Source of the DNA: a virus
Reading direction: 5' to 3' (one strand)
Length of the DNA: 33,035 nucleotides
IMG/VR virus record: IMGVR_UViG_3300011115_000542
Span: 1 to 33,035 of that record
Positions 15,202 through 24,434 of this stretch are shown here, one piece after another. The first letter of the stretch is position 1; every line of letters begins with the position of its first letter. The notes under the pieces were generated by a model, which was not told the DNA's origin, did no database searches, and worked only from the letters and a program-made list of their open reading frames with translations. A program made the position numbers and the translations under genes.

Positions 15202-15720
15202 ATGGCATGTGCTTTAACACAAGGATATACTCTTGATTGCCGAGATTCTCTCGGTGGTATTGTTGAAGTTTATTTCATGGCAGCAGCAGATGTTTCATCA
15301 TCAACTGAAGCGAGTGGAGTGATTACTGCATTGGTGAAAGCCACAGGTAAGAAATTCTATAAGTATGAGTTAGTTAGAGGAACATCTATGTTTGTGGAAA
15401 ATATTAATGCCAATGTACAAAATGGTACGGTATTTTATGCTCCCGAACTTACTATTGTCTTAAATAAGCTACAAACTAATACAAGGAATGAAATTTTACT
15501 ACTTGCTCAGAATAAATTGGTAGCAGTAGCTAAAGATAATAATGGTGCTTTTTGGTACTTAGGAAAAACTAGAGGTTTAGACCTTACCGCAGGAAATGGT
15601 GGTAGTGGAACTGCTGAAGGGGATAGAAGTGGATATACTTTGACATTCACAGGTGCAGAAGCTGCTTTAGCTCCATCAGTAAATTCAACTGTTTCATCTG
15701 CTCTTACAACTGCAGGTTAA
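15202..15720 (+). CDS. Major tail tube protein
   Basis: A 172-residue beta-rich protein beginning MACALTQGYTLDCRDSLGGI. The late segment KLVAVAKDNNGAFWYLGKTRG, then AEGDRSGYTLTFTGAE, is typical of tail tube proteins in Bacteroidota phages, where a loop with GGxxxGxxxGDxxGYTLTF precedes the last strands. It has terminators on both sides, so it may be transcribed at a high level by itself. It sits away from the tape measure, which is unusual. Confidence 0.75.
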   Translation: MACALTQGYTLDCRDSLGGIVEVYFMAAADVSSSTEASGVITALVKATGKKFYKYELVRGTSMFVENINANVQNGTVFYAPELTIVLNKLQTNTRNEILLLAQNKLVAVAKDNNGAFWYLGKTRGLDLTAGNGGSGTAEGDRSGYTLTFTGAEAALAPSVNSTVSSALTTAG

Positions 15721-15742
15721 GTTTTGGTTTTGTATATTGTAT

Positions 15743-15766
15743 AACCCCTGCCATTTGGTGGGGGTT
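15743..15766 (+). terminator. Intrinsic terminator after the tail tube gene
   Basis: A 10-bp stem with TG/GT wobbles: AACCCC (15743-15748) with GGGGTT (15761-15766) and CC/GG around ATTT, followed by TTTT. It is the same 24 bases as at 7073-7096 but with a proper T run. Confidence 0.85.
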
Positions 15767-15807
15767 TTTTATTTTGTAAACATTCTTAGTTATTTATATT
15801 TATTGAT

Positions 15808-16182
15808 GTGATACAATTAACGAAAGGAGCAACTCAAAATATTATTTTAACCTTAACGGAAAAGCAGTTATTGACTAATCCAAACTACCTATTTGTATTT
15901 ACGAATAGGAGTAGTAATGTTATAGTTAAATTTGTAGTGCTTAATGCTGCTGATACAAGCCTATATAAAGACAGGTTTAATAAGTTTTCAATAGTTACTA
16001 ACACTAACTTTTCTAGTGCCTTAAATGGGCAGTATACATACGAAATATACGAGCAAGTAAGCACAAGCAATACCAATATATCTGGATTAAATAAATTAGA
16101 AACAGGTATAATGGAATTACAAGGAACTTCTATAAGTTATACAAAATATACAACTACAAATCAATTCACAATAAGACAATAA
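15808..16182 (+). CDS. Small beta-rich virion-type protein (GTG start)
   Basis: A 124-residue protein, MIQLTKGATQNIILTLTEKQ, with LTNPNYLFVFTNRSS and LNGQYTYEIYEQVS. All strands, no clear helix. This family recurs in Bacteroidota phages next to head genes and is probably a structural or decoration protein. GTG is the first start after the terminator; no ATG is suitable. It ends 1 nt before the portal gene. Confidence 0.65.
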   Translation: MIQLTKGATQNIILTLTEKQLLTNPNYLFVFTNRSSNVIVKFVVLNAADTSLYKDRFNKFSIVTNTNFSSALNGQYTYEIYEQVSTSNTNISGLNKLETGIMELQGTSISYTKYTTTNQFTIRQ

Positions 16183-16183
16183 C

Positions 16184-17947
16184 ATGGAATTACAAGTTTA
16201 TAGTTTTGCGGAAGCGAAGCAGCCAGAATATAAAGAAAAGAAAGGTGAAGGGTATATGCAGTATGGTCAAAATAATGACTATCCTAACTATTTGCTAGAT
16301 TTATTTAACAAGTCTGCAAAGCATAATGCTATTATTAAAGGAAAAGTAAATTATATTACAGGAAATGGATGGAAAGGAAATAGTGAGTTTGTTAAGAAAG
16401 TAAATAGAGATGAATCTTTAGATGATATTACTAAAAAGATTTCTTTAGATATAGAATTATTTGGTGGTGCTTATATACAAGTTATTTGGAGTTTAATAGG
16501 TGGGCAGATTGCGGAGTTGTGGCATTGTGATTATAGCAAAATAAGAACAAATAAAGATAATACCCAATATTGGTTTAAAGAAGATTGGAAAAGCAAAGAC
16601 AAAGCAGATGTTTGTCCTGCATTCAATCCACTACATACTTTTGGCTGCCAAATATTTTACATAAAAGAATACAGACCGGGTATTAGTGTTTATTCATTAC
16701 CGGGTTATTTTGGTGCTTTAAATTATATTGAATCAGATATTGAAGTTAGTAAGCATGTATTAGGAAATGCTCAAACAGGATTTAGTGCTAGTAAACTAAT
16801 TACATTACCAAATGGTGAGCCTTCTCCAGATGAAAAAAGAAATATAGATAGACAATTTACAAGAATGCATACAGGTGCAGATGGTAAAAAGTTTATGTTG
16901 TCTTTTGTTAATGATTCAAGTAGAAAGCCAATAGTTGATGATTTAGGAGCTTCTGACTTAACGAAAGAAGATTTTGGTAGGGTAGATATTTTAATTCAAA
17001 CTAATATTTTTAGTGGGCATCAGATAACTACACCATCACTTTTTGGTATTGCAGAAGCAGGTAAGTTAGGAACAAGGACAGAGATGCGAGATGGTTATGA
17101 AATATTCAAAAACACTTATGTAAATTCTAAGCAGATGCACCTTGAAAGTGTATTTAATATGCTTGGAAAATATGCAGGGGTTAATGAGGAGTTAGAAATA
17201 CAACCTGTTGAGCCTATTGGGATAGAATTTAGCGAAAGTGTTATTAAAGATATAGCACCTAAAGAATGGATTTTAGAGAAATTAGGTATAGACATGACTA
17301 AATATGCTCCTGTGGTTGCTCCTGTGGTTGCAGTTAAGCAATCATTTGAAGATGAAATGGCTATTTATTCAGAGTTTGGAGATTCAAAAAATAATTATTT
17401 TATTTGGAAAAGTAAAAAGAAATTTGGTGAAGAAGAATACCAAATGTTTGCAGAAGTTTCACAAATAGAAAGTAATGTTTTAGATTTAATTAGTAAAAGT
17501 AAAGAGATTACTCCAGAAGTAATAGCGGAAACTTTAAAGATTGATGTAAAGCAGGTTGAAAGTATTATAGCAGATTTTATTGATAAAGGATATATTAAGG
17601 TTAAGGAAACTAAAATAGGAAAGGGGATAGATTCTAATATTATTATAGAAAGGACATTAACAGAGCCTTTAAGTAAAATAGTTGAAAAGATTAAACCACA
17701 GACTACTGAAATTCTTATTAGATATTCTTATGAAGGACCACAGGATTCTAAAAATAGAGCCTTTTGTGCGAAGATGATGGAATTAAATAGGGTTTATTCA
17801 AGGAGTGAAATAGAAACAATGAGTGCAAGATTAGGTTATTCGGTTTGGGATAGGAGAGGTGGATGGTATACATTACCGGGAACAGAAACACATAGAGAAT
17901 ATTGCAGACATGATTGGGTATCAAATATCGTGACAAGAAAAAAATAA
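16184..17947 (+). CDS. Portal protein fused to winged-helix and CRHxW head domain
   Basis: A 587-residue protein. Residues 1-375 look like a portal: the entry YGQNNDYPNYLLDLF, a clip/stem region and the crown-side stretch GFSASKLITLPNGEPS. Residues about 425-475 form a winged-helix-like segment (ITPEVIAETLKIDVKQVESI). Residues 508-580 carry RAFCAKMMELNRVYSRSEIE, RRGGWYTLP and CRHDW (574-578), the C-terminal signature of SPP1 gp7/Mu gpF-type head proteins that usually follow the portal as a separate gene. Portal proteins form the dodecameric DNA entry ring. The fusion seems real, since no stop or frame change intervenes. Confidence 0.8.
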   Translation: MELQVYSFAEAKQPEYKEKKGEGYMQYGQNNDYPNYLLDLFNKSAKHNAIIKGKVNYITGNGWKGNSEFVKKVNRDESLDDITKKISLDIELFGGAYIQVIWSLIGGQIAELWHCDYSKIRTNKDNTQYWFKEDWKSKDKADVCPAFNPLHTFGCQIFYIKEYRPGISVYSLPGYFGALNYIESDIEVSKHVLGNAQTGFSASKLITLPNGEPSPDEKRNIDRQFTRMHTGADGKKFMLSFVNDSSRKPIVDDLGASDLTKEDFGRVDILIQTNIFSGHQITTPSLFGIAEAGKLGTRTEMRDGYEIFKNTYVNSKQMHLESVFNMLGKYAGVNEELEIQPVEPIGIEFSESVIKDIAPKEWILEKLGIDMTKYAPVVAPVVAVKQSFEDEMAIYSEFGDSKNNYFIWKSKKKFGEEEYQMFAEVSQIESNVLDLISKSKEITPEVIAETLKIDVKQVESIIADFIDKGYIKVKETKIGKGIDSNIIIERTLTEPLSKIVEKIKPQTTEILIRYSYEGPQDSKNRAFCAKMMELNRVYSRSEIETMSARLGYSVWDRRGGWYTLPGTETHREYCRHDWVSNIVTRKK

Positions 17948-17950
17948 GAA

Positions 17951-18532
17951 ATGAGTTTAAATACATTATTTATATCGGTACAAAACATCAAAGACAGAAG
18001 CGGACTACATGCTAATGTGGATGAAAAATTAGTATTGCCAGAGATTAAGACGGCACAGGATTTATATATACTTGGTGCTTTAGGTAGTGCTTTATATAAT
18101 AGATTACAGGCAGGAATAACGGCTAATAACTTGACTGCAAACGAGGTTATCTTATTAGATAACTATATAGCGGATACTTTGGTGCATTATGTTCTTAGTG
18201 AGTTGCCTATGGGGTTAAGTTATCAATTTTATAATAAAGGATTACTAAGAAAAGGTGGAGAGAATACTGAGAATCCTTCCATGCAGGATATGATTGATGT
18301 TGCTAATAGATATAAATCAAGAGCAGAATTTTATAAGCAAAGGATGATTAAATATTTAAGAGAAAATGCAACTTTATATAATGAGTATTTAAATCCCGGC
18401 AGCGGAATAGATACAATACAACCCGAAAATGATGCTTATACTACTTCAATTTGGTTAGGAGATAAATCTTGCTGCGAGGGTAAAAGTTTTGAGCAGAAAT
18501 ATCAAGGTAATAGAGGTTGCACTAATTGTTAA
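17951..18532 (+). CDS. Head-tail connector (adaptor) protein
   Basis: A 193-residue helical protein directly after the portal. It begins MSLNTLFISVQNIKDRSGLH and has EIKTAQDLYILGALGSALYN, as seen in head completion adaptors of Bacteroidota phages. The C-terminus is Cys-rich (KSCCEGKSFEQKYQGNRGCTNC), with C-C and CxxC pairs that could bind metal. Adaptor function is inferred from position and fold. Confidence 0.7.
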   Translation: MSLNTLFISVQNIKDRSGLHANVDEKLVLPEIKTAQDLYILGALGSALYNRLQAGITANNLTANEVILLDNYIADTLVHYVLSELPMGLSYQFYNKGLLRKGGENTENPSMQDMIDVANRYKSRAEFYKQRMIKYLRENATLYNEYLNPGSGIDTIQPENDAYTTSIWLGDKSCCEGKSFEQKYQGNRGCTNC

Positions 18533-18534
18533 TT

Positions 18535-18651
18535 ATGAGTAAGGTAACAACTTTAAAAAATCAGAATAAACTTAGGGTTTATTTAGAAAAAGTAAAAAAT
18601 GACGTTAAACCAATTAGTAAAGCAAATAAACCAAATAGCAACAGACCATGA
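18535..18651 (+). CDS. Possible 38-residue basic protein
   Basis: Begins MSKVTTLKNQNKLRVYLEKV and ends KPNSNRP; basic and helical. It starts 2 nt after the connector stop but overlaps the next gene by 53 nt, so it may be a chance frame. Its spacing to the connector is the only positive sign. Confidence 0.4.
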   Translation: MSKVTTLKNQNKLRVYLEKVKNDVKPISKANKPNSNRP

Positions 18652-19036
18652 GCAAATTAACTTTGTTTATTTTGGTGATGTTTGGGAGAGGTTAAGCAAT
18701 GGAGAGGTAACTTATCCTGCTATGTTTTATACATTAACAGGTGGAAATGCATTAGCTAAACATATAACGTATTCGTTTAGTATATATTGCATGGATAGAA
18801 TGTTATCAGAAGAAACTAATGAAACAGAAGTGTTATCTGATATGACTTTAGTAGCACAGGATTTATTGGCACAATTACGTTACCCTAAATTTGAATGGGA
18901 TATAAATGATAATGCACCAATAACTTTCTACACAGAATCAGACCCAGACTATTTAGCAGGGGTTAAATTAGATGTTACGATTCAATTACCATTTTTAAAC
19001 GATAGGTGTCAGATACCTACAATATTTACATACTAA
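18599..19036 (+). CDS. Tail terminator/completion protein
   Basis: A 145-residue alpha/beta protein: helix MTLNQLVKQINQIATDHEQI, strands NFVYFGDVWERLS and HITYSFSIYCMDRM, helix ETEVLSDMTLVAQDLLAQL, and an end PFLNDRCQIP that recurs in this family. The mix of one long strand sheet with flanking helices fits gpU-type tail terminators. It lies after the connector and ahead of the tail fibre, overlapping it by one base (TAATG). Confidence 0.65.
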   Translation: MTLNQLVKQINQIATDHEQINFVYFGDVWERLSNGEVTYPAMFYTLTGGNALAKHITYSFSIYCMDRMLSEETNETEVLSDMTLVAQDLLAQLRYPKFEWDINDNAPITFYTESDPDYLAGVKLDVTIQLPFLNDRCQIPTIFTY

Positions 19037-22000
19037 TGATAGGAAAAAAAATTAATGAGTTAGCAACAGAGTTAGACCCAATTTCATCTGATTTAACTAT
19101 TATAGGCGACCCATCAACAGGGGTAAGTAAGAAAGTTACATTAGCACAAATTGCTTCTCTTTTTAGTGGTGCTATTGTGTTTGTAAATAACTATGCAAGT
19201 TTACCTGCAACGGGAACAATAGATATTATTTATTGTTTAAGAGATACTTACAAAATATATATTTGGAATGGTGGTAGTTATGTAGAAACCTTACAAATAC
19301 TTTCTCAAAAAGGAGCAGTTAATGGTTATGCTAGTTTAGATAGTTCTGGTAAAGTTCCTATTTCTCAATTACCTAGTTCTATAATGGAGTACAAAGGAAT
19401 GTGGAATGCATCTACTAATACTCCTACTTTGGCTAATGGAACAGGAGATACAGGAGATGTTTATATTTGTAATGTTGCAGGGAGTGTAAATTTTGGAGCA
19501 GGAGTTATTTCTTTTGCGGTAGGAGATTATGTTATTTATAGTGGAAGTATATGGCAGAGAAGTAGTGGTGCAGTAGGTACTGTTACAAGTGTTGCTTTAA
19601 GTGTTCCTTCTGGATTAAGTGTAAGTGGTTCACCTATTACTACAAGTGGAACTTTAGCAATTACAGGAGCAGGTAATTCAACTCAATATTTAGATGGTAC
19701 AGGTGCTTTGCAAACTTTTCCTACTTTATTAAGTTCTGATAATTTAGTTAAGTTAGTAAGGAATCAGAGTGGTGCTACAATGGTAGAAGGTACTGTTATT
19801 TACATTAGTGGTGCAACAGGAAATAAGCCATTAATATCAAAAGCATTAGCTACAAGTGATGCTACTTCTGCACAAACTTATGGTTTAGTGCAATCTAGTA
19901 TTTCTAACAATGCTGATGGTTATGTAGTAGTTATAGGTAATGTAAGCAATTTAGATACAAGTGCATTAACTGAAGGGCAACAATTATATTTAAGTGGTAC
20001 AACGGCAGGAACATATACAACTACAAAGCCTTATGCACCTATTCATTTAGTTTATGTAGGAATAGTATTGAGAAGCCATCCTACACAGGGAATTATAGGA
20101 GTTAAGATTCAGAATGGTTATGAGATGGATGAATTGCATAATGTAGATGCATATTTGCCTAACAATAATGATATTTTAAGTTACAATACAACTACAAGTT
20201 TATGGGAGCATAAACAAATTGCTACAACTTTAGGTTATACTCCTGCTAATATTAATGGAACAGGTTTTGTTAAGGCTATTGGAACTAGTATTTCTTATGA
20301 TAATTCAACTTACTTAACAGGTAACCAAACAATCACTTTAAGCGGTGATTTAAGCGGTTCGGGTGCTACTGCTATAACTACTACGATAGGTGCTTTAAAG
20401 GTCACTAATGGGATGTTAGCAGGTACTATTAACTATTCTAAAATGGATGGCACTACTGTTCCTACTTGGAATCAAAATACAAGTGGAACGGCTGCTAATA
20501 TTACTGCTACAAGTAATTCAACAATAACTACTTTAACGGCTTTAAGTTTACCTTATTCTCAATTAACTGGTACTCCTTCTTTGAGTGGTTACGTTACATC
20601 CGTTACAGGAACATCACCAATAGTTTCTAGCGGTGGAGTAACTCCTGCTATTTCTATTCCTGTGGCTACTACTTTGGTTAATGGTTATTTAAGTAGTACG
20701 GATTGGACAACATTTAATAGTAAGCAATCGGCTTTAACTAATCCCGTAACAGGAACAGGAACTACAAACTATCTACCTAAGTTTACAGGTAGTAGTACAA
20801 TAGGGAATAGTGCAATTACAGATACAGGTTCTTTGATTACTTTAGGTTCAAGTACTTTAATTACAGGTTCTACAACTGCAAGTGGAGCAATAGCAAGAGG
20901 TACTTATTTAACTCCTACATTAGTAGCAGCAGCAAACTCTGATGTATTAGTAGGTTTGGATATAAATCCTACATTTACTAATGGTGCGTTTACAGGGGTG
21001 GGGAACTATGCTGCAAGGATAAGTGGTATACTTGCAGGTGTAACGCAATATATGAGTACAGGTGCTTCTGCTAATTTCCACTTTCTGCAAATAGTATCAA
21101 GTAGTAGTACAAATGGTGTTGTAAACTTAGTGAGGAATGCAGGTAGTAACGGAACTTATGCATATCAATTAAATAATGGCAGTAGCTATTTCAGTGTTAA
21201 TGTTGGTTCAGGAGAAACTACTTTTGGTTCAAGTAGTGGAGGATATTTTACGAATTTATATTCAGGTGGAACTGAAGGATTAAGAATATTTGGTGCTACA
21301 CGAAATGTACTTATACAAAACGGAGGCACTTTTACCGACGCAGGATACCGCCTAGATATAAATGGTACTTCAAGAGTAAGTGGTGTATTAACTTTAGGTT
21401 CTACAATCACAAACGGAACTTATACCTATACATTGCCAAGTGCAACAGGTACTTTAGCATTAGTTGGTGGTAGTGGTGTAGGAACAGTTACATCGGTAGC
21501 TGCTTTAACAATAGGAACAAGCGGAACGGATTTAAGTTCAACTGTTGCAAATAGTACAACAACTCCTGTAATTACTTTAAATGTACCAACTGCGAGTGCA
21601 ACAAATAGAGGTGCATTGTCAAGTGCGGATTGGACTACATTTAACAATAAATACAACCTACCATCTTTAACAAGTGGCTCGGTGTTATTCAGCAATGGCT
21701 CAACTATTGCACAAAACAACGCTAACTTCTTTTGGGATGATACAAACAATAGGTTAGGTATCGGAACACTCGCCCCAAGTCAGTTATTACATTTACAAAC
21801 TACTCTTGGTTCATCTTCAGGAGTAGGAACTGCAATACAAATTGAAAGTGGTGGAGCAGGTGGAGACCAAGGATGGATTGGAGTAAATAAAGGCATAGGT
21901 AATGGATTAGAGTTTTCAGTTGAAAATAGAGATATAATATTTAACACAGGTGCAACAACTCCATTTGGTGGAACCGAAAGAATGCGTATAACATCAGGAG

Positions 22001-23574
22001 GCAATGTACTAATAGGAACTACTACTGATAGTGGCTACAAGCTAGATGTAAACGGAACGGGTAGGTTTAGTGGGACAGTTTATGCAACAACAGGTTCATA
22101 TACTATGCCTGCATTTAGTCCATCTTATTTTGGATATAGTTCATCATATAATGTTTTAATATTAGGAAATACTAATTCAGCACAAACAAGGTCACTAGCA
22201 TTTAATGTAGATATAAGTGGTAATACAAGTGGAGCATTTAGTGGTAATGGTAGTGAATATGTATGGAGGAATGCCGGTTCATTTATTACTCCTAATTCAA
22301 TTAATAATGGTTACAACACCTTATTAAGTTGGAATAGTAGTGGTCAAATGACATTCACAGGTGCTGCTACATTTAGTAGTTCAATAAATAGTTTAGGAAT
22401 AAATTCAGCTCCAACAAGCACTACAACATCTGCTAACTATATTCAATTTAAAAATACAGGTTCAGATTTTTATATTGGACAAGAAAGTTCTACGGCAGGT
22501 GGATTTTTTACAGGTTCATCAGCTTATGCTAGTGTATTTTATGGTACTACTGCACAAGAATTTATAATAGCAGGAGTAAGAAGATTACAAATAGCTACTT
22601 CAGGTGCTGCCACATTTAGTTCATCGGTATATTCTAGTGGTGTATTACAAGTTGCTCCAACAACAGGAACGGGTATGATTGGTGTGGGTGATAATTTTGG
22701 TGGTAATATAAACGCTGGAATATACAGAGGTGGTTTAGGTGTAACAACTGCTGGTAATTACTTAAATATAGGCGGTTACGATGGTGTAGTAGTAACAACT
22801 GGAAATGCCGCTCTTGGCTCACAAACCACAAGACTTACCATAGCCTCAACAGGTGAAGCTACATTTAGTTCAAGTGTATTAACTAACGATTCCTATAACG
22901 TAAATGTAGCAGGTGGGATTGGGGGGTATACAGGTTTTAAATTAAGATATGGTACTGCTAGCGTTCAAAGTCTTACAATGGGTCAAGCAACCGCAGGTAA
23001 TGGTGCATGGATAGGAATGGCACAATATAGAGCAGGTGGATATTGGCAAACTGAAGGAACTGCCGCAGCAGTTTTACAATTTGAAAGTGACGGTACTTTT
23101 AAAATCAATACTAATTCGGGATTAACTGCAAACACCGATTATAATGTTACTCCAAGACTTACCATATCTAACACAGGTGCTGCCACATTTAGTAGTACAC
23201 TAGGAATTAATGGAGTAAGCGATAACATAAATAGCGGAAGTTATACACCTACACTTGCATCGGAATACAATGTAGCATCTACAACTGCACAACCTTGTCA
23301 ATATATGAGAGTAGGAAATGTGGTAACTGTTAGCGGTGGAGTTAATCTTACAGGAACTGCTAGTAATACTTGGACTAGAATATCAATAACATTACCTATA
23401 TCTTCTAATTTTGATTATTCATATAGAGCAGGAGGTGCAGGAGGTTCGGGTTTTTCAAATCAAGTATGTACTATTAGAGGAGGTGCAGGAACAAGTTTGG
23501 TTTATTTAGATTCTTATCCTGCAACAACATCAAGTTATAGTCATAATTTTAGTTTTACCTATTTAATAATGTAA
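19036..23574 (+). CDS. Long tail fibre / receptor-binding protein
   Basis: A 1512-residue protein from ATG 19036 (MIGKKINELATELDPISSDL); an in-frame GTG at 19006 would overlap the upstream gene and is rejected. The N-terminus (to about 120) has the capsid/tail-anchor look and ISQLPSSIMEYKGMWNAS. The shaft repeats motifs such as GTVTSVA, SSxDWTTFNxK, LGxxxPxxxLH, GYxLDVNGTxRxSG and TGAATFSSS. It ends in a beta domain (about 1385-1512) starting near SGSYTPTLASEYNV that may bind the receptor. Gly, Ser and Thr dominate, as in trimeric fibres. No S74-type self-cleaving chaperone is visible at the end. Confidence 0.85.
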   Translation: MIGKKINELATELDPISSDLTIIGDPSTGVSKKVTLAQIASLFSGAIVFVNNYASLPATGTIDIIYCLRDTYKIYIWNGGSYVETLQILSQKGAVNGYASLDSSGKVPISQLPSSIMEYKGMWNASTNTPTLANGTGDTGDVYICNVAGSVNFGAGVISFAVGDYVIYSGSIWQRSSGAVGTVTSVALSVPSGLSVSGSPITTSGTLAITGAGNSTQYLDGTGALQTFPTLLSSDNLVKLVRNQSGATMVEGTVIYISGATGNKPLISKALATSDATSAQTYGLVQSSISNNADGYVVVIGNVSNLDTSALTEGQQLYLSGTTAGTYTTTKPYAPIHLVYVGIVLRSHPTQGIIGVKIQNGYEMDELHNVDAYLPNNNDILSYNTTTSLWEHKQIATTLGYTPANINGTGFVKAIGTSISYDNSTYLTGNQTITLSGDLSGSGATAITTTIGALKVTNGMLAGTINYSKMDGTTVPTWNQNTSGTAANITATSNSTITTLTALSLPYSQLTGTPSLSGYVTSVTGTSPIVSSGGVTPAISIPVATTLVNGYLSSTDWTTFNSKQSALTNPVTGTGTTNYLPKFTGSSTIGNSAITDTGSLITLGSSTLITGSTTASGAIARGTYLTPTLVAAANSDVLVGLDINPTFTNGAFTGVGNYAARISGILAGVTQYMSTGASANFHFLQIVSSSSTNGVVNLVRNAGSNGTYAYQLNNGSSYFSVNVGSGETTFGSSSGGYFTNLYSGGTEGLRIFGATRNVLIQNGGTFTDAGYRLDINGTSRVSGVLTLGSTITNGTYTYTLPSATGTLALVGGSGVGTVTSVAALTIGTSGTDLSSTVANSTTTPVITLNVPTASATNRGALSSADWTTFNNKYNLPSLTSGSVLFSNGSTIAQNNANFFWDDTNNRLGIGTLAPSQLLHLQTTLGSSSGVGTAIQIESGGAGGDQGWIGVNKGIGNGLEFSVENRDIIFNTGATTPFGGTERMRITSGGNVLIGTTTDSGYKLDVNGTGRFSGTVYATTGSYTMPAFSPSYFGYSSSYNVLILGNTNSAQTRSLAFNVDISGNTSGAFSGNGSEYVWRNAGSFITPNSINNGYNTLLSWNSSGQMTFTGAATFSSSINSLGINSAPTSTTTSANYIQFKNTGSDFYIGQESSTAGGFFTGSSAYASVFYGTTAQEFIIAGVRRLQIATSGAATFSSSVYSSGVLQVAPTTGTGMIGVGDNFGGNINAGIYRGGLGVTTAGNYLNIGGYDGVVVTTGNAALGSQTTRLTIASTGEATFSSSVLTNDSYNVNVAGGIGGYTGFKLRYGTASVQSLTMGQATAGNGAWIGMAQYRAGGYWQTEGTAAAVLQFESDGTFKINTNSGLTANTDYNVTPRLTISNTGAATFSSTLGINGVSDNINSGSYTPTLASEYNVASTTAQPCQYMRVGNVVTVSGGVNLTGTASNTWTRISITLPISSNFDYSYRAGGAGGSGFSNQVCTIRGGAGTSLVYLDSYPATTSSYSHNFSFTYLIM
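22355..23195 (+). repeat. Four-copy module repeat in the fibre gene
   Basis: Short near-identical DNA copies of GGTGCTGCCACATTTAGT and close variants lie near 22360, 22603, 22855 and 23176, spaced about 240-320 bp. They encode TGAATFSSS/TGEATFSSS at the joints between shaft modules. Confidence 0.75.
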
Positions 23575-23603
23575 CTTTATTTAATAAATTAAAAAAAAAA
23601 AAA

Positions 23604-23900
23604 ATGAAGACAATTTCACCTATCCAAAGTTGGATAAACGGAAAATCAGTAACTGCAACAATCTTTAATCTTTACCCTATTGGGGGAGAGTTATTTAAGT
23701 ATGCTAGATTCTACTACGCTTTATTAGATGAAAATATGGGAGTATGTGCTAGTGGTAATCTTGATATGTCAGGCGAAGCGTATCAAGCGTGGGCTAATAA
23801 CGATGAGTATGCCTATACTTGGAGTGCATCACCTGATGTTCTTAACCTTACAATCATTGGGGATTATGTTCCGCCTGTACCTGAAGTAATTGCTATTTAA
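23604..23900 (+). CDS. Small tail-fibre-associated protein
   Basis: A 98-residue protein, MKTISPIQSWINGKSVTATI, with ALLDENMGVCASGNLDMSGE and WANNDEYAYTWSASPDV. It follows the fibre by 29 nt, behind an A-rich leader with thirteen A. Such proteins next to fibres are usually virion components or fibre chaperones; the beta-rich sequence favours the first. Not characterised in any case I know. Confidence 0.65.
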   Translation: MKTISPIQSWINGKSVTATIFNLYPIGGELFKYARFYYALLDENMGVCASGNLDMSGEAYQAWANNDEYAYTWSASPDVLNLTIIGDYVPPVPEVIAI

Positions 23901-24115
23901 TGAAATCAATAATAACTGATGAACTAGGATTATTAAGCAGTAAACGGATTATTGCCTTACTTACTGCGGTATTTCTAATATTTGATATGATAGTAGATTT
24001 ATTTAGTAACTATTCGGCATCTAATGAGATAGTTTATGCAGTTAGTTCTGTATGTTTAGTGGCTATGGGTGCTACAAGTTTAGATAAAAAATCAAATATT
24101 GAAAATAAGTTATAA
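23900..24115 (+). CDS. Holin-like membrane protein
   Basis: A 71-residue protein with two hydrophobic helices, RIIALLTAVFLIFDMIVDLF (16-35) and EIVYAVSSVCLVAMGATS (43-60), and a charged tail LDKKSNIENKL. Two-helix holin layout, just ahead of the spanin and endolysin genes. It overlaps the previous gene by one base. Confidence 0.7.
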   Translation: MKSIITDELGLLSSKRIIALLTAVFLIFDMIVDLFSNYSASNEIVYAVSSVCLVAMGATSLDKKSNIENKL

Positions 24116-24136
24116 TTTTACAAAAAATATATATTT

Positions 24137-24280
24137 ATGATTACTCTAACAGAAGAAAATTTAAAATCAATCGAAAATTTTGCACAAGAATTACCTACTA
24201 AGTATGGCAATCCTTTATTATCTTTTTTTGCTGAATTAATTAAGGCTCAAACACCAGAGAAAAAAGATGATGAATCATAA
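24137..24280 (+). CDS. Small acidic lysis-region protein, 47 aa
   Basis: Begins MITLTEENLKSIENFAQELP and ends TPEKKDDES. One amphipathic helix and a charged tail; no signal or membrane segment. It sits between two holin-like genes and overlaps the second by 14 nt. It might be a holin regulator, which is only a guess from position. Confidence 0.6.
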   Translation: MITLTEENLKSIENFAQELPTKYGNPLLSFFAELIKAQTPEKKDDES

Positions 24281-24434
24281 AGCAGATACAAGTACAATAG
24301 TTAGCTTACTTTCGGCAGTAATTACGATTTCAAGCATTCAGCCTTTAATTTCTATGTTGGCAGGTTTGGTAGCTATTGTATCAGGTTTATTTGCGATTCG
24401 TTACTATTGGACTGCTACTAAAAAAATAAAATGA
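24267..24434 (+). CDS. Second holin-like membrane protein, 55 aa
   Basis: ATG ATG at 24267/24270; MMNHKADTSTIVSLLSAVIT with two hydrophobic helices (about 11-28 and 30-48) and a basic end TATKKIK. Size, helix count and place, immediately before the spanin by an ATGA overlap, fit a small holin. It could be the main holin with the 71-residue protein as antiholin, or the reverse. Confidence 0.6.
   Translation: MMNHKADTSTIVSLLSAVITISSIQPLISMLAGLVAIVSGLFAIRYYWTATKKIK

Noticed and set aside
19006-19035. Ten-codon N-terminal extension of the tail fibre from GTG
   Set aside because: It overlaps the upstream coding end, while ATG 19036 forms a TAATG join and begins the familiar fibre start.
21186-22004. 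Three antisense frames inside the tail fibre gene
   Set aside because: They are Pro/Val-rich reverse readings of Gly/Thr/Asn repeats, without starts or context of their own.
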